From: Nocardia carnea
GTDB lineage: Bacteria > Actinomycetota > Actinomycetes > Mycobacteriales > Mycobacteriaceae
Direction: 5' to 3'
DNA: 64,000 nucleotides
NCBI RefSeq assembly: GCF_029868855.1
Contig: NZ_JARWOV010000186.1
Span: 62,001-126,000, forward strand
Under the pieces are notes generated by a model that was not told the origin of the DNA, did not search any database, and saw nothing but the letters and a program-made list of their open reading frames with translations. The translations under genes were made by a program, and so were the position numbers. Positions 8,546 through 16,639 of this stretch are shown piece after piece (position 1 is the first letter of the stretch; every line of letters begins with the position of its first letter).

Positions 8546-8626
8546 GGCGGCAAACCGGAGATCGTTCGGGGTCCCGATCAGCGGCCGACCGGCCGCCAGC
8601 TGGGATCACCGCTCGGCGATCGGTCA

Positions 8627-8884
8627 TCAGTCCGGCCACTTTCCGGTCATCCGCTGGTAGGCGACCGCTCCGGCACGGTCCACGGAGGCTTTGACCAAGC
8701 CGAAGATCGCGCCTTGCAGAGCGGCCGCGAACAGGACCTCGCGCCATCCGTAAGCGCGGGACGTCGCGTCCGGCGCCTCGTCTTCCCCACTGGCTCGACG
8801 CCACACCTGGCGGAACACGGCGTGCGCCACGACGCCGCCGAGGCCGCCCGCCAGCATCCCGATCGGCTTGTACAGGGCACTCAC
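8627..8884 (-). CDS. DUF4235 domain-containing small membrane protein
   Basis: An 85-residue protein with two hydrophobic segments around a short polar middle (YKPIGMLAGGLGGVVAHAVFRQVW and VLFAAALQGAIFGLVKASVDRAGAVAYQRMTG), matching DUF4235. A longer frame begins at 8911, but the GTG at 8884 has AAGGAGGG five bases before it and overlaps the preceding stop as GTGA, so it is the likely start. It is the last gene of a three-gene stress-type operon with DUF3618 and holin-like genes. The function is unknown; this trio recurs in actinobacteria and is usually described only as membrane-associated. Confidence 0.8.
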   Translation of the reverse strand: MSALYKPIGMLAGGLGGVVAHAVFRQVWRRASGEDEAPDATSRAYGWREVLFAAALQGAIFGLVKASVDRAGAVAYQRMTGKWPD

Positions 8885-9273
8885 GACACCCTCCTTCGCA
8901 GTATCAGCCACGTCACCAGCGCGGCCGCGGCGGCCGCCGATGCGGCCGGGATCGGCCGGGAGCGCAGGAACTCGGCTGCGCTCCGGCCGCGCTCGGCCAG
9001 CGGTTCCGGTGTACGCGCTTCGGTGCGCACAAGCAGGTGGTGAGCCCGGTCCTTCACCTGTTCGGAGCTGTCGCGGACACTCCGCTCGGCCAGGGCGACC
9101 TGATGGCGTACACCGTCGGCGGCCTGGTGCACGGTGTCCTGGGCCCGCGCCCGGACATCGAGCTTTGCGGTCAGTTCGTCCACGGTTTCGCGAAGTTCCC
9201 GGCGAACCTGGTCGCGGTCCTGCCGTAGCGCCTCCCGATCGTTCTCGGGCGCGTGCCGGTCGCTCTCGGTCAT
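8881..9273 (-). CDS. DUF3618 domain-containing protein
   Basis: A 130-residue protein. A charged N-terminal half (RQDRDQVRRELRETVDELTAKLDV) is the DUF3618 signature and is predicted to be helical, followed by an amphipathic stretch (AADGVRHQVALAERSVRDSSEQV). A single C-terminal membrane helix ends in a basic tail (ASAAAAAALVTWLILRRRVS). This is a tail-anchored, YqjD/ElaB-like architecture. Its ATG overlaps the stop of the holin-like gene (ATGA), and its own stop overlaps the DUF4235 start. No enzymatic motif is seen. Confidence 0.82.
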   Translation of the reverse strand: MTESDRHAPENDREALRQDRDQVRRELRETVDELTAKLDVRARAQDTVHQAADGVRHQVALAERSVRDSSEQVKDRAHHLLVRTEARTPEPLAERGRSAAEFLRSRPIPAASAAAAAALVTWLILRRRVS

Positions 9274-9692
9274 CGCTGCCTCCTGGGGGTGATGGTCTCG
9301 ATATCGGTGCGGGCGCCGGCCAGAGCGTCCTCCGGCAACGGCGGCGTACTCGCCGCGATATTGCGCTTGCCGACCCAGGTGAGGGCCGCCCCGACGGCCA
9401 GCAGGGCGGCGCCGACGATCAGCGCCGCTGCCCAGGCCGGCAGTATCAGCGCTACAGCCAGGACAGCGGCGGCAGCCAAGGCCGCGCCACCGTAGAACGC
9501 CAGCAGCCCGCCCGCGCCCGCCAGACCGGCGCCTTTGGCCGCGGCGGCTGTCTTCTCCTGCATCTCCAGCCGTGCCAGCCGCATCTCATCGCGCACCAGG
9601 CGGCTCACCTGGATGGTCGCGACGTCGACGAGTTCGCCGACCGATCGGCCGTCCGCCGACCCCCGGGTACTCGGTTGGGTCGTCTGAGTCAT
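9270..9692 (-). CDS. Phage-holin-like (actinobacterial holin superfamily) membrane protein
   Basis: A 140-residue protein. An amphipathic N-terminal part (SVGELVDVATIQVSRLVRDEMRLARLEMQEKT) is followed by two closely spaced membrane helices with a G/A-rich turn (ATKGAGL-type to LAFYGGAALAAAAVLAVALIL, then AALIVGAALLAVGAALTWVG). This is the pattern of the chromosomal phage_holin_3_6 family, which despite its name is not tied to prophages here. The ATG at 9692 has an excellent AAGGAGGAAA ribosome site, so I rejected the longer frame starting at 9899. It is first in the operon, preceded by a possible SigF-type promoter at 9860-9884. Confidence 0.83.
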   Translation of the reverse strand: MTQTTQPSTRGSADGRSVGELVDVATIQVSRLVRDEMRLARLEMQEKTAAAAKGAGLAGAGGLLAFYGGAALAAAAVLAVALILPAWAAALIVGAALLAVGAALTWVGKRNIAASTPPLPEDALAGARTDIETITPRRQR

Positions 9693-10196
9693 GTGTTTCC
9701 TCCTTACTACGGTTCGTCGCGGTGCGGCAGAATCGGTCCCGGCTCGGCGTCCGGCCTTGCTCGATTCGCCGCCCATGCGCCGGATCGGCGTCGAATTCCC
9801 GGGATCCGATGCCGGACCGTACCCCTCGACATCCGAACTCACCTCCCGTCCGGCGCCGGATACCCGGGGCGGTGGCCGCCAAACGAAGCCGCCGGTCACC
9901 CGGCCGGGCCGCAGGTGCGATCGACCGGCCGAGCCGATATCCGGCGAGGTGGTTCGGGTTCTCTGCTGGACAGAGAACGAGGCAGTTGTACCCAGAAACC
10001 GCCGGCGATCAGGCCGGTCCGGAATACGGTCAGGTCCAAGCGCTCACACCTGCAACACTCACCTTCATGGCAAGACCATTCTCCGCCTGCCCGAGCTGGT
10101 CGGGGCAGAACGGTTCCGGTCGCCGGTTCGACCGGTGAGGCTTTTCGGCACTTCGGCGCCTGTGGTGTAGGGCGAGACTGTTGCGGACAGCGTTGG
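9693..10196. other. 504-base gene-free region
   Basis: No supported gene on either strand: frames here lack family features and ribosome sites. It holds the leader and promoter of the holin-like operon (see 9860-9884) and the 3' flank of the flavin monooxygenase gene. Confidence 0.6.
9860..9884 (-). promoter_or_regulatory. Candidate SigF/SigB-type stress promoter
   Basis: Read on the minus strand, GTTT (9884-9881), 15 bases and GGGTAT (9865-9860) match the mycobacterial SigF-type promoter pattern GTTT-N15-17-GGGTAT. It points at the holin/DUF3618/DUF4235 operon with a leader of roughly 160 bases. Recognition by a stress sigma factor is inferred. Confidence 0.5.
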
Positions 10197-11432
10197 TCAG
10201 GAGCGTAGGGCGGTGAAGCGTTGTTCGGTTTCGTCGATCAATGCGATCTGCTCGATGATCTCGCCGGGGCTGGACTCGCCTACCACTTTTTGCAGTAACG
10301 GAGTGTGGTCGAGGATGGCATCGCGTAGCACGCGCAGTGGCCTTGGGGTGTGGTGGAACAGTTGCCCGATGTAGTACGCCTGGTTCGATTGCCGCGCGGT
10401 GTGCGGCTTGCGAGGTTTCTCGTACCGGGCCAGGGCTGCTGTCACCGCGTCGTGGTCGGTCAGGTCGACCCCGGCCAGGGTGCGGCCGATGAAGTAGCCG
10501 TCCTCGGTGGCCATTCCCGCGCCGTAGGCGGCGTACGGGGAGGTCGGGTGGGCGGCGTCGCCGGCCAGCGTGATCCGGCCCGAGGACCATCGACCGATGG
10601 GTTTGCGATCGCGGATCGGCCAGCGCTGTATATTGCCCGGGTCGGTCGCATCGATCAGCGTCGTCAGCGGTGCACCGAATTCGGCGGCCAGCATTCTCGC
10701 TCTGGTCCCGATGTCCTCGGTGAACTCGGTGCCGGCGTCGTGGGCTTCGAGTACCCACCACTGGTAGCCGTACTCACCGCGGTGGAGCATCCCGCTCCAG
10801 GTGCCCTGGACGGTGCGGCTGTGGTTGAGGATGTTCTCGTTGTATTCGACGCCGTCGATCTTCTTGCCGAGGACGAATCCGGCGAGGACGTGCAGATTGT
10901 GCTCGCGCTTGGGTGAATCACCCCACAGGGTGCGGCGGACCAGGGAATCGATACCGTCCGCGCCGATCAGTACGTCCGCTTCTTCGGTAGCGCCGTCGGA
11001 CATGTGCAGGCGGACCCCGCTGCGATCTTGTTCGAAGCCGGTGACACCGCGGTTGAACTGGATCACGCCTTCCGGCAGGGTCGCGAGCATGCGCTCATAG
11101 AGCTCCCGGCGCAGCAGTCCGATATAGCCGCCGTGGTAGTCGCGAACGATATCGTCGGGCAGCTGGATCCGGGCCCGTCGTTTTCCGCGGTGGCTGCGGA
11201 ATTCGGTGAAGCAGCCGGAGCCGAGGCCGTCGGTGTCGACACCCATCAGCCCGAGCGCTTTGATCGGCCCGGGCCACAGGTTGAGGATATTTCCCGCTAC
11301 CCGCGCATGTGGGTAGCGCTCGAACACGGTGACCTCGTGGCCTGCCTGACGCACGGACAGTGCGGTGGCCATACCCGCCGGGCCCCCGCCGATCACCGCG
11401 ACCCTGCCGTTCTTCGTTGATTGCCGGGCCAT
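10197..11432 (-). CDS. FAD-dependent aromatic-type monooxygenase
   Basis: A 411-residue class A flavoprotein monooxygenase. It shows the dinucleotide motif AVIGGGPAGMATALSVRQAG near residues 11-30, the DG-type motif VLIGADGIDSLVRR in the middle, and the late FAD motif ITLAGDAAHPTSPYAAYGAGMATEDG. Such enzymes use NAD(P)H and O2 to hydroxylate aromatic or polyketide-like substrates. The ATG at 11432 with GAGAGG was preferred over the long frame from 11681, which crosses a 22-base palindrome and lacks family sequence. It is divergent from a TetR gene, its probable repressor; no ring-cleavage genes adjoin, so it may act in detoxification. Confidence 0.87.
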   Translation of the reverse strand: MARQSTKNGRVAVIGGGPAGMATALSVRQAGHEVTVFERYPHARVAGNILNLWPGPIKALGLMGVDTDGLGSGCFTEFRSHRGKRRARIQLPDDIVRDYHGGYIGLLRRELYERMLATLPEGVIQFNRGVTGFEQDRSGVRLHMSDGATEEADVLIGADGIDSLVRRTLWGDSPKREHNLHVLAGFVLGKKIDGVEYNENILNHSRTVQGTWSGMLHRGEYGYQWWVLEAHDAGTEFTEDIGTRARMLAAEFGAPLTTLIDATDPGNIQRWPIRDRKPIGRWSSGRITLAGDAAHPTSPYAAYGAGMATEDGYFIGRTLAGVDLTDHDAVTAALARYEKPRKPHTARQSNQAYYIGQLFHHTPRPLRVLRDAILDHTPLLQKVVGESSPGEIIEQIALIDETEQRFTALRS

Positions 11433-11630
11433 CTCTGCCTCTCTTCCAATAACTCCCGGCTGTTTCCGAAGCTGGTGCAGCACCTGCCCTTTGGACACAT
11501 TCGGGCGGTATCGGTGACTGTGCCGGGGAGTCCGACTGATTGATTCTGGTTCCGAGTCGCCGACCGCCTTCGGAATCCCGGGGCGGAAGCCGCGCCGGCC
11601 GGGCCGGCGGTTCGAGGACCTTTCCGATAA

Positions 11631-11652
11631 AACCGAAGTGATCACTTCGGTT
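11631..11652. promoter_or_regulatory. Perfect 22-base palindrome, candidate TetR operator
   Basis: The half AACCGAAGTGA (11631-11641) is followed directly by its exact reverse complement TCACTTCGGTT (11642-11652). It lies between the divergent monooxygenase and TetR genes, 30 to 36 bases before the TetR start. A perfect 22-base palindrome is unlikely by chance and fits a TetR dimer-of-dimers or single-dimer site. Confidence 0.75.
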
Positions 11653-11687
11653 ACGGACAATGATGTGCGCCGTGTCACCATTTGTCA

Positions 11688-12365
11688 ATGGCCTCCCGCA
11701 AATCCCCCGAAATGCCAGAACGCGACATGGCAACCCCGGAGGTTCCCGAGACACTCGCGATCAGGCAGCCGCGGCAGAAGCGCAGCCGTGAAGCATGGCA
11801 GCGGGTGCTGGAGGCCGGCATCACGCTGCTGGAGTCTGCGGGCTACGGCGGCTTCACGATCGCGGCGCTCAGTGAAACGTCCGGCATCAATCCGCGCGCC
11901 ATCTACGAGCGCGCGTCGAGCAAAGAGGCCTTGTTTCTGGCCGTCTACGAACACAAGATGACGCAGATGGCGAACGATCGGGACCGCTTGTTCCGCGAGG
12001 CGCAGGAGCCGGGATTGCCGCCGCGGGAAGTGATCGGCCGGGCAGTCGCCGCCGTGCTGCTCCTGTTCGAGCGAAACGCCGAGTTCCTCCGGCCGGTCAT
12101 CGCGATCGCGCCCGAGCATCGCGTGGTTTTCGAACGGGGCAAACGACATACCGCCCTGCTGGGGGATATGTTCGTCGCCGCGCTGGAGCGCACCGGCCTG
12201 CTGACCGGTGACTCGACACCCGCGTGGCAAGCCTTTCGTGCCGTTTACGCGATGGCCGTGCTGCGCACGATGCAGGGTGCTGATTTCATCAGCCCGGCGC
12301 CGACGCTCGACGAGGAGATCACGTCCTCGACAACGATGGTCGACCAGTATTTACGGGCTGAGTGA
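11688..12365 (+). CDS. TetR family transcriptional regulator
   Basis: A TetR-type repressor of about 225 residues. An N-terminal tail rich in Pro and charged residues precedes the helix-turn-helix (REAWQRVLEAGITLLESAGYGGFTIAALSETSGINPRAIYERASSKEALFLAVYEH). The C-terminal half (VIGRAVAAVLLLFERNAEFLRPVIAIAPEH) resembles TetR_C domains of unknown ligand. Starts are possible at TTG 11682, ATG 11688 or ATG 11727; the family core begins after the last. It is divergent from the flavin monooxygenase with a perfect palindrome between them, so it probably controls both. Confidence 0.86.
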   Translation: MASRKSPEMPERDMATPEVPETLAIRQPRQKRSREAWQRVLEAGITLLESAGYGGFTIAALSETSGINPRAIYERASSKEALFLAVYEHKMTQMANDRDRLFREAQEPGLPPREVIGRAVAAVLLLFERNAEFLRPVIAIAPEHRVVFERGKRHTALLGDMFVAALERTGLLTGDSTPAWQAFRAVYAMAVLRTMQGADFISPAPTLDEEITSSTTMVDQYLRAE

Positions 12366-12427
12366 GCAGGCGAATCAGCTCGGCACGTGGCGATGACAGG
12401 AGCGCCGTGGCGGTAACAGACGGTCGC

Positions 12428-13387
12428 TCAGGACTTCGGCAGCCCGATCCGGACCGGATGAATCGGTCCGGTGGCTTCGTCGCGGATTTCGCGGCAGACC
12501 TGCTGGATCGACTCACGGAGCCAGGTGTTGGCGGGGTCGGTGGTGTGCAGGGGATGCCAGAACATGGCCTCCACGACCGGAATCTCGAGCTCCGCCACGA
12601 ATTCCACGACGGCCACCGACAACCCGGTGGCCAAGCGGGTCGCCAGCAGGCGCGGGACCAGTGCCACGAGGTCGGTGCCTTCGACGAGGAACGGCAGGAT
12701 CTGCCAGCCCGATACCCGGGCGGCCACGACCGGGGTGACACCGGCGTCGGCGAGGAACTGCATGGGCGGTGTCGTCACGCCGGGGCCGAATTCGCCGGCG
12801 GCGTGTGGCACGGCGGCGAGATCGTCGAGGGTCAGTTCGGCGCGCTCGAGCAATGGGTTGCCGCTGTCCATGACGGCCACGAACTCGTCGCGGAACAGCT
12901 GCCGGTAGCTGCCGCCGAAATCGAATCCCATCGGACCCACGAGGACATCCACCTGGCCGAATGCCTCGAGGCCGAGGTCGATTCCTGCGGTGGGGACGAT
13001 ATCGACCGATACGCGGGGCGCCTGCCGGGCGATCAGGCCGCGCAACGGCCGGATCACGACCGTGGTCGCGTAGTCGGACGCGGCGAGGACGAAGGTGCGG
13101 TCGGTCTCCGCGGGATCGAACTCCGATCGCATCTGCATCGCATCCTGGACTCGCGCCAGGGCCTCCTGGACGGCCGGCGCGAGACTGCGAGCGAACGCGG
13201 TCAAGGTGTACTCGCGTCCGGCGCGGACCAGGAGTTCGTCGTCGAAATGCCGGCGTAGCCGGGCCAGTGCCGCGCTCATCGCCGATTGGCTCAGGTGCAC
13301 GCGTTCGGCAGCCCGGGAGACGTTGCGCAGTTCGAGCAGCGCGTGCAGATGCGGCAGCAGGTTCAGGTCGACTTCCTTCACCGGCAC
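12428..13387 (-). CDS. LysR family transcriptional regulator
   Basis: A 319-residue LysR protein. The N-terminal winged helix-turn-helix reads LPHLHALLELRNVSRAAERVHLSQSAMSAALARLRRHFDDELLVR (residues 11-55). The periplasmic-binding-like effector domain that follows resembles the NodD/PcpR/LinR branch (LVGPMGFDFGGSYRQLFRDEFVAVM). It lies last in the leftward run of catabolic genes, 39 bases after the amidohydrolase stop, so it may be cotranscribed. LysR activators of this branch commonly control aromatic or haloaromatic degradation; the operon's own ring-cleavage intermediates are likely coinducers. Confidence 0.9.
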   Translation of the reverse strand: MPVKEVDLNLLPHLHALLELRNVSRAAERVHLSQSAMSAALARLRRHFDDELLVRAGREYTLTAFARSLAPAVQEALARVQDAMQMRSEFDPAETDRTFVLAASDYATTVVIRPLRGLIARQAPRVSVDIVPTAGIDLGLEAFGQVDVLVGPMGFDFGGSYRQLFRDEFVAVMDSGNPLLERAELTLDDLAAVPHAAGEFGPGVTTPPMQFLADAGVTPVVAARVSGWQILPFLVEGTDLVALVPRLLATRLATGLSVAVVEFVAELEIPVVEAMFWHPLHTTDPANTWLRESIQQVCREIRDEATGPIHPVRIGLPKS

Positions 13388-13426
13388 TCCTCCGCCCTGC
13401 CCCCGCTGTTCTGTCCCTTCGAAACC

Positions 13427-14476
13427 CTACGTGGCCGGGTTCTCCCGGTCTCCGGTGTCCGGCAGCAGTGCCGCGGCATTGCCGGACAGTACGGCCCGCA
13501 CGACCTCTTCGGGCAGGCCCGCGTCCCGAACCGCGCCGACGGGGTTGTCGGTTCCCATATCGAAGGGAAAGTCCGAACCGAGCAGCACACGCGTGGGCCC
13601 GGCCACCCGGATCAGCTCCGCGAGCTGCCCGCTGTCGTGGGTGAGCGAATCGAACCAGAGCCGCCGCAGGTAGGTCGACGGCAGCTGCCGGCAACGGCGG
13701 GCGTCGGGGCGTACCCGCCAGGCATGGTCGGAGCGCCCGATTGCCGTCGGAAGGTACCCACCGCCGTGCGCGGCGACCACACGCAGACCTGGATAGCGAT
13801 CCAGGACACCGCCGAAGATCAAGTGGGACAGTGCTACCGCGTTCTCGGCGGGTTGCGACACGATGTTGGCCAGGTAGAACCGGTCGAGCCGTTCGTCGAG
13901 TGAGCACCCGAACGGATGCAGGAACACGACGGCGCCCGCCGTCTCGGCGGCCGCCCAGAACGGGTTCAGTGCCGGATCGGACAGTTCCACGGTGCCGGCC
14001 TGCCCGCCGGTAGCGGAGGCGCCGAAGGACCCGATCTCCACGCCTCGCAGTCCGCGGCCGAGGGCGTCGTCGAGGGCGGGAACCAGCTGTTGCGGATGCT
14101 GTAGCGGAGCGACACCCAGTCCGAGAAGCCGGCCGGGGGCTCGGCCGACCAGCTCGCCGATGGCCGCGTTCACGCGTTGGGCCACGTCCAGCGCGTCGGC
14201 CGGACCGAGGAACGGGTAGTAGTGGGACGGCGACGGCGACACCAGTTGGATGTCGACCTCGGCGGCGTCCATCGCGGCCAGGCGGGTGGGCAGGTCGGTC
14301 AGGAGCTGCCACCGCTCGCCGATCATGCGCCCCGATGCGGCGAAGGACTCGGGTCCGTTGCGGCGGGCGTCGAGCTCTTTGGCGGCGGCGAGGCCCTCCG
14401 GGTCGAGTTCGGCGACGTAGGCTTCGACGGCCGGTAGCAGGACGTGCGCGTGCACGTCGACGATCGGCCCCGTCAT
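13427..14476 (-). CDS. Amidohydrolase family protein (ACMSD-like decarboxylase/hydrolase)
   Basis: A 349-residue amidohydrolase-superfamily protein of the ACMSD / gamma-resorcylate decarboxylase branch. The N-terminal metal motif is DVHAHVLLP (Asp6, His8, His10 in PIVDVHAHV). Further His residues lie in FLHPFG and VVAAHGGGYLP, and the conserved late Asp in LLGSDFPFDMG. This branch decarboxylates or hydrolyses ring-cleavage or phenolic acids with a divalent metal. The ATG at 14476 overlaps the monooxygenase stop (ATGA) with AAGGAACC before it, so I rejected the frame from 14551. It probably handles a carboxylated intermediate of the ring-cleavage pathway. Confidence 0.86.
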   Translation of the reverse strand: MTGPIVDVHAHVLLPAVEAYVAELDPEGLAAAKELDARRNGPESFAASGRMIGERWQLLTDLPTRLAAMDAAEVDIQLVSPSPSHYYPFLGPADALDVAQRVNAAIGELVGRAPGRLLGLGVAPLQHPQQLVPALDDALGRGLRGVEIGSFGASATGGQAGTVELSDPALNPFWAAAETAGAVVFLHPFGCSLDERLDRFYLANIVSQPAENAVALSHLIFGGVLDRYPGLRVVAAHGGGYLPTAIGRSDHAWRVRPDARRCRQLPSTYLRRLWFDSLTHDSGQLAELIRVAGPTRVLLGSDFPFDMGTDNPVGAVRDAGLPEEVVRAVLSGNAAALLPDTGDRENPAT

Positions 14477-15594
14477 GCCGGTTCCTTCACCATGTGCGCG
14501 ACGCGCTGGATGACCTCGGCCACGTCGCCGCGATGGCCGTCGACCATCCACTGCACCAGCTGGGTGGAGGATTCGACCACGGTCCTGGCTCGGTCGAACC
14601 GGCGTTCCCGGAAGCGGGTGAACACCGCGTCGAGTGGTGCGTCACCGGCGAACAGTTCCTCTACGAGAACCGCGGCGTCTTCCAGGGCCATGGCCGCCCC
14701 CTGGGCGATCGTCGGCGGGCAGTTGTGGATGGCGTCGCCGATCAGGACCACCCGGTCTCGATGCCAGGGACCGTCGACGAGATGGGTGGTGAACCAGGTG
14801 TAGTTGGCCGGGGTGTTCTCGTCGATCGAGTCGGCGATCTGTTTCCACGGACCGCCGTAGCCGGCCGCTAGTTCCTTCACGATCAGCGGTCCCTGCGTGC
14901 TGTCGCGGACCTGGGCGTCCTCGACGATATAGGCGTAGATCGAATCGTTGCCGGTGGGGCAATATCCGGCGAGGTGGTGCGGGCCACCGTAGATCAGGTC
15001 GGTGCGCACGACATCGGTGGGACGCGGGACCACCACACGCCAGGCACCTACGCCGGTGGGTCGAGGGACGATATCGATACCGAGCAGGCCCCGGGTGGGC
15101 GAGTTGATGCCGTCGGCGGCGATCAGCAGATCGTAGGACCTGCGATCCCCGGATGCCGTGACCGCGGTGGCGGTGTTCTCGGACGAGTCGATGCCCACCA
15201 CGTCGGCGCCGTATCGGACCCGGCCGCCGGCCGCGTCGAGCCGGTCGCGCAGGATCGCGGCGAGTTCGGGCCGGTGCATTCCCACGGTCGCCGGAAGGTC
15301 GTCCCCACCGGTCCGCACGTCGTTCATGACGACCAGGACGGTGGCTTCGGGGTCGGGGGCACGCAGGCCGACGGTATCGAAGGAGTATCCCCGGGACTCG
15401 ATCCGGTCCCACACGCCCAGTTGGCGCAGGATGCGTAGCGCGTTGCCTTGCAGCGTAATTCCCGACCCGACTGTTCGGGGGCCGTCGGCGCGTTCGAGGA
15501 TCTCGACATCGATACCGCGGTCGGCCAGCAGGATACCGGCCGACAGTCCGGCGATACCGGCGCCGATGATTCCTACCTTCTTCGTTGAGGGCAT
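14473..15594 (-). CDS. FAD-dependent monooxygenase (salicylate/6-hydroxynicotinate hydroxylase type)
   Basis: A 373-residue class A flavin monooxygenase: GIIGAGIAGLSAGILLADRG near residues 8-27, central LLIAADGINSPTR, and the FAD motif VVLIGDAIHNCPPTIAQGAAMALEDA. It should hydroxylate, or oxidatively decarboxylate, a phenolic substrate to prepare it for ring cleavage by the extradiol dioxygenase encoded at the head of the run. It starts 31 bases after the cyclase stop and overlaps the amidohydrolase start by ATGA. Confidence 0.9.
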   Translation of the reverse strand: MPSTKKVGIIGAGIAGLSAGILLADRGIDVEILERADGPRTVGSGITLQGNALRILRQLGVWDRIESRGYSFDTVGLRAPDPEATVLVVMNDVRTGGDDLPATVGMHRPELAAILRDRLDAAGGRVRYGADVVGIDSSENTATAVTASGDRRSYDLLIAADGINSPTRGLLGIDIVPRPTGVGAWRVVVPRPTDVVRTDLIYGGPHHLAGYCPTGNDSIYAYIVEDAQVRDSTQGPLIVKELAAGYGGPWKQIADSIDENTPANYTWFTTHLVDGPWHRDRVVLIGDAIHNCPPTIAQGAAMALEDAAVLVEELFAGDAPLDAVFTRFRERRFDRARTVVESSTQLVQWMVDGHRGDVAEVIQRVAHMVKEPA

Positions 15595-15625
15595 GGGCGG
15601 GTGCCTTTCTAGCGTGTCTTCGTTG

Positions 15626-16639
15626 TCACACGACGGCGATGGGATTCACCGGTGACCCGACCGCGCCGGTGACCGGGAGCGGTGCGGCGACGAGGAATGC
15701 CTCGTATCGGCCGGTGCGGGCGCAGTATTCGGCGAGGTCGTCGAGATTCCACATCTCGCCGATATAGAGACCCATATGGGGGATGACGATCTGGTGCAAT
15801 GGCTGGAAGGCGCCGTTCAGCTCGGTGGGCCGCACCTCGAAGCCCCAGGTGTCGGTGGCGATGGCCGCGATCTCCCGATCGTGCAACCAGGGGGCGGAGC
15901 GGAACGACAGGCCGGGCGCGGCGCCGCCGGCGTAATCACCCCACCCGTCGCGCCGCGTGCGGCTGTACTGGCCGGTGCGGACGAGCAGGATGTCCCCATG
16001 TCCGACCTGGGAGGAGACGCCCTGCCGGTCGATAATGCGGTCGAGCAGCTCGGGGGTGAGTGCGAACCCGTCCGGCAGTTCGGGATGTTCGAGTCCTAGT
16101 TCACCGGCGAGGGCGCGGCCGGCGTCGAGGAGTACGGCGCGGCCCACGATCCGGTCGGCGGCGGTTTCGATACCGGTGACCTGGTCGCCTTCGGACGTGA
16201 CGACGGCTCCGGCGCGGCGGCCGTTCCAGGCGCGGCCGTGGTCGAAGATGTGACCGAGCCCGTCCCACTGGGTCGAGCACTGCAGCGGCATGGCGATCAC
16301 ATCATCGGCCCCGCCCATTCCGAAGGGGAAGCCCTGATCGCCGAATTCGGCGTCCAGACCGGTGTCGGTCATGGTGTGGACGGGGTTGGTCCGTCGCCGC
16401 CATCCCTTCTGCGGACCGTTGGTGTCGAACGATTGTGCCAGCGAGAACGTGCGGCCGGTGGTGACGAGCCGGGCCGCGCGGACCCGGGCGGCGTCGTCGA
16501 GGAAGTTGAGCGTGCCGTGGACGTCGTCGTCGCCCCAGCGACCCCAGTTGCTACACCGGTGGGCCATTGCCTCGATAGTGGCGGCCGGATTCTCCGGGTC
16601 GAAGAGCGGCGAGGTGTCCGTGGTGATGTCGGAGGTCAT
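15626..16639 (-). CDS. Cyclase family protein (metal-dependent, kynurenine formamidase-like)
   Basis: A 337-residue member of the cyclase / KynB superfamily of metal-dependent hydrolases. The segment LQCSTQWDGLGHIFDHGRAWNG carries the usual metal-binding H/D cluster. GDILLVRTG and WLHDREIAAIATDTWGFEV are also typical, although the final EVRP segment differs from the formamidases. In aromatic catabolic operons such proteins open lactones or hydrolyse amides. It starts at the ATG at 16639, overlapping the preceding FAH-family stop (ATGA). A far longer open frame runs through it to 18127 but is out of frame with the genes above and is not a fusion. Confidence 0.85.
   Translation of the reverse strand: MTSDITTDTSPLFDPENPAATIEAMAHRCSNWGRWGDDDVHGTLNFLDDAARVRAARLVTTGRTFSLAQSFDTNGPQKGWRRRTNPVHTMTDTGLDAEFGDQGFPFGMGGADDVIAMPLQCSTQWDGLGHIFDHGRAWNGRRAGAVVTSEGDQVTGIETAADRIVGRAVLLDAGRALAGELGLEHPELPDGFALTPELLDRIIDRQGVSSQVGHGDILLVRTGQYSRTRRDGWGDYAGGAAPGLSFRSAPWLHDREIAAIATDTWGFEVRPTELNGAFQPLHQIVIPHMGLYIGEMWNLDDLAEYCARTGRYEAFLVAAPLPVTGAVGSPVNPIAVV

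Noticed and set aside
9270..9692. Prophage holin gene
   Set aside because: The protein is of the chromosomal actinobacterial holin-like family; no other phage gene is nearby and it is in an operon with DUF3618 and DUF4235.
12513..14312. 599-codon minus-strand frame, Arg/Pro-rich
   Set aside because: Composition is typical of an off-frame shadow of the LysR and amidohydrolase genes; no family features or ribosome site.
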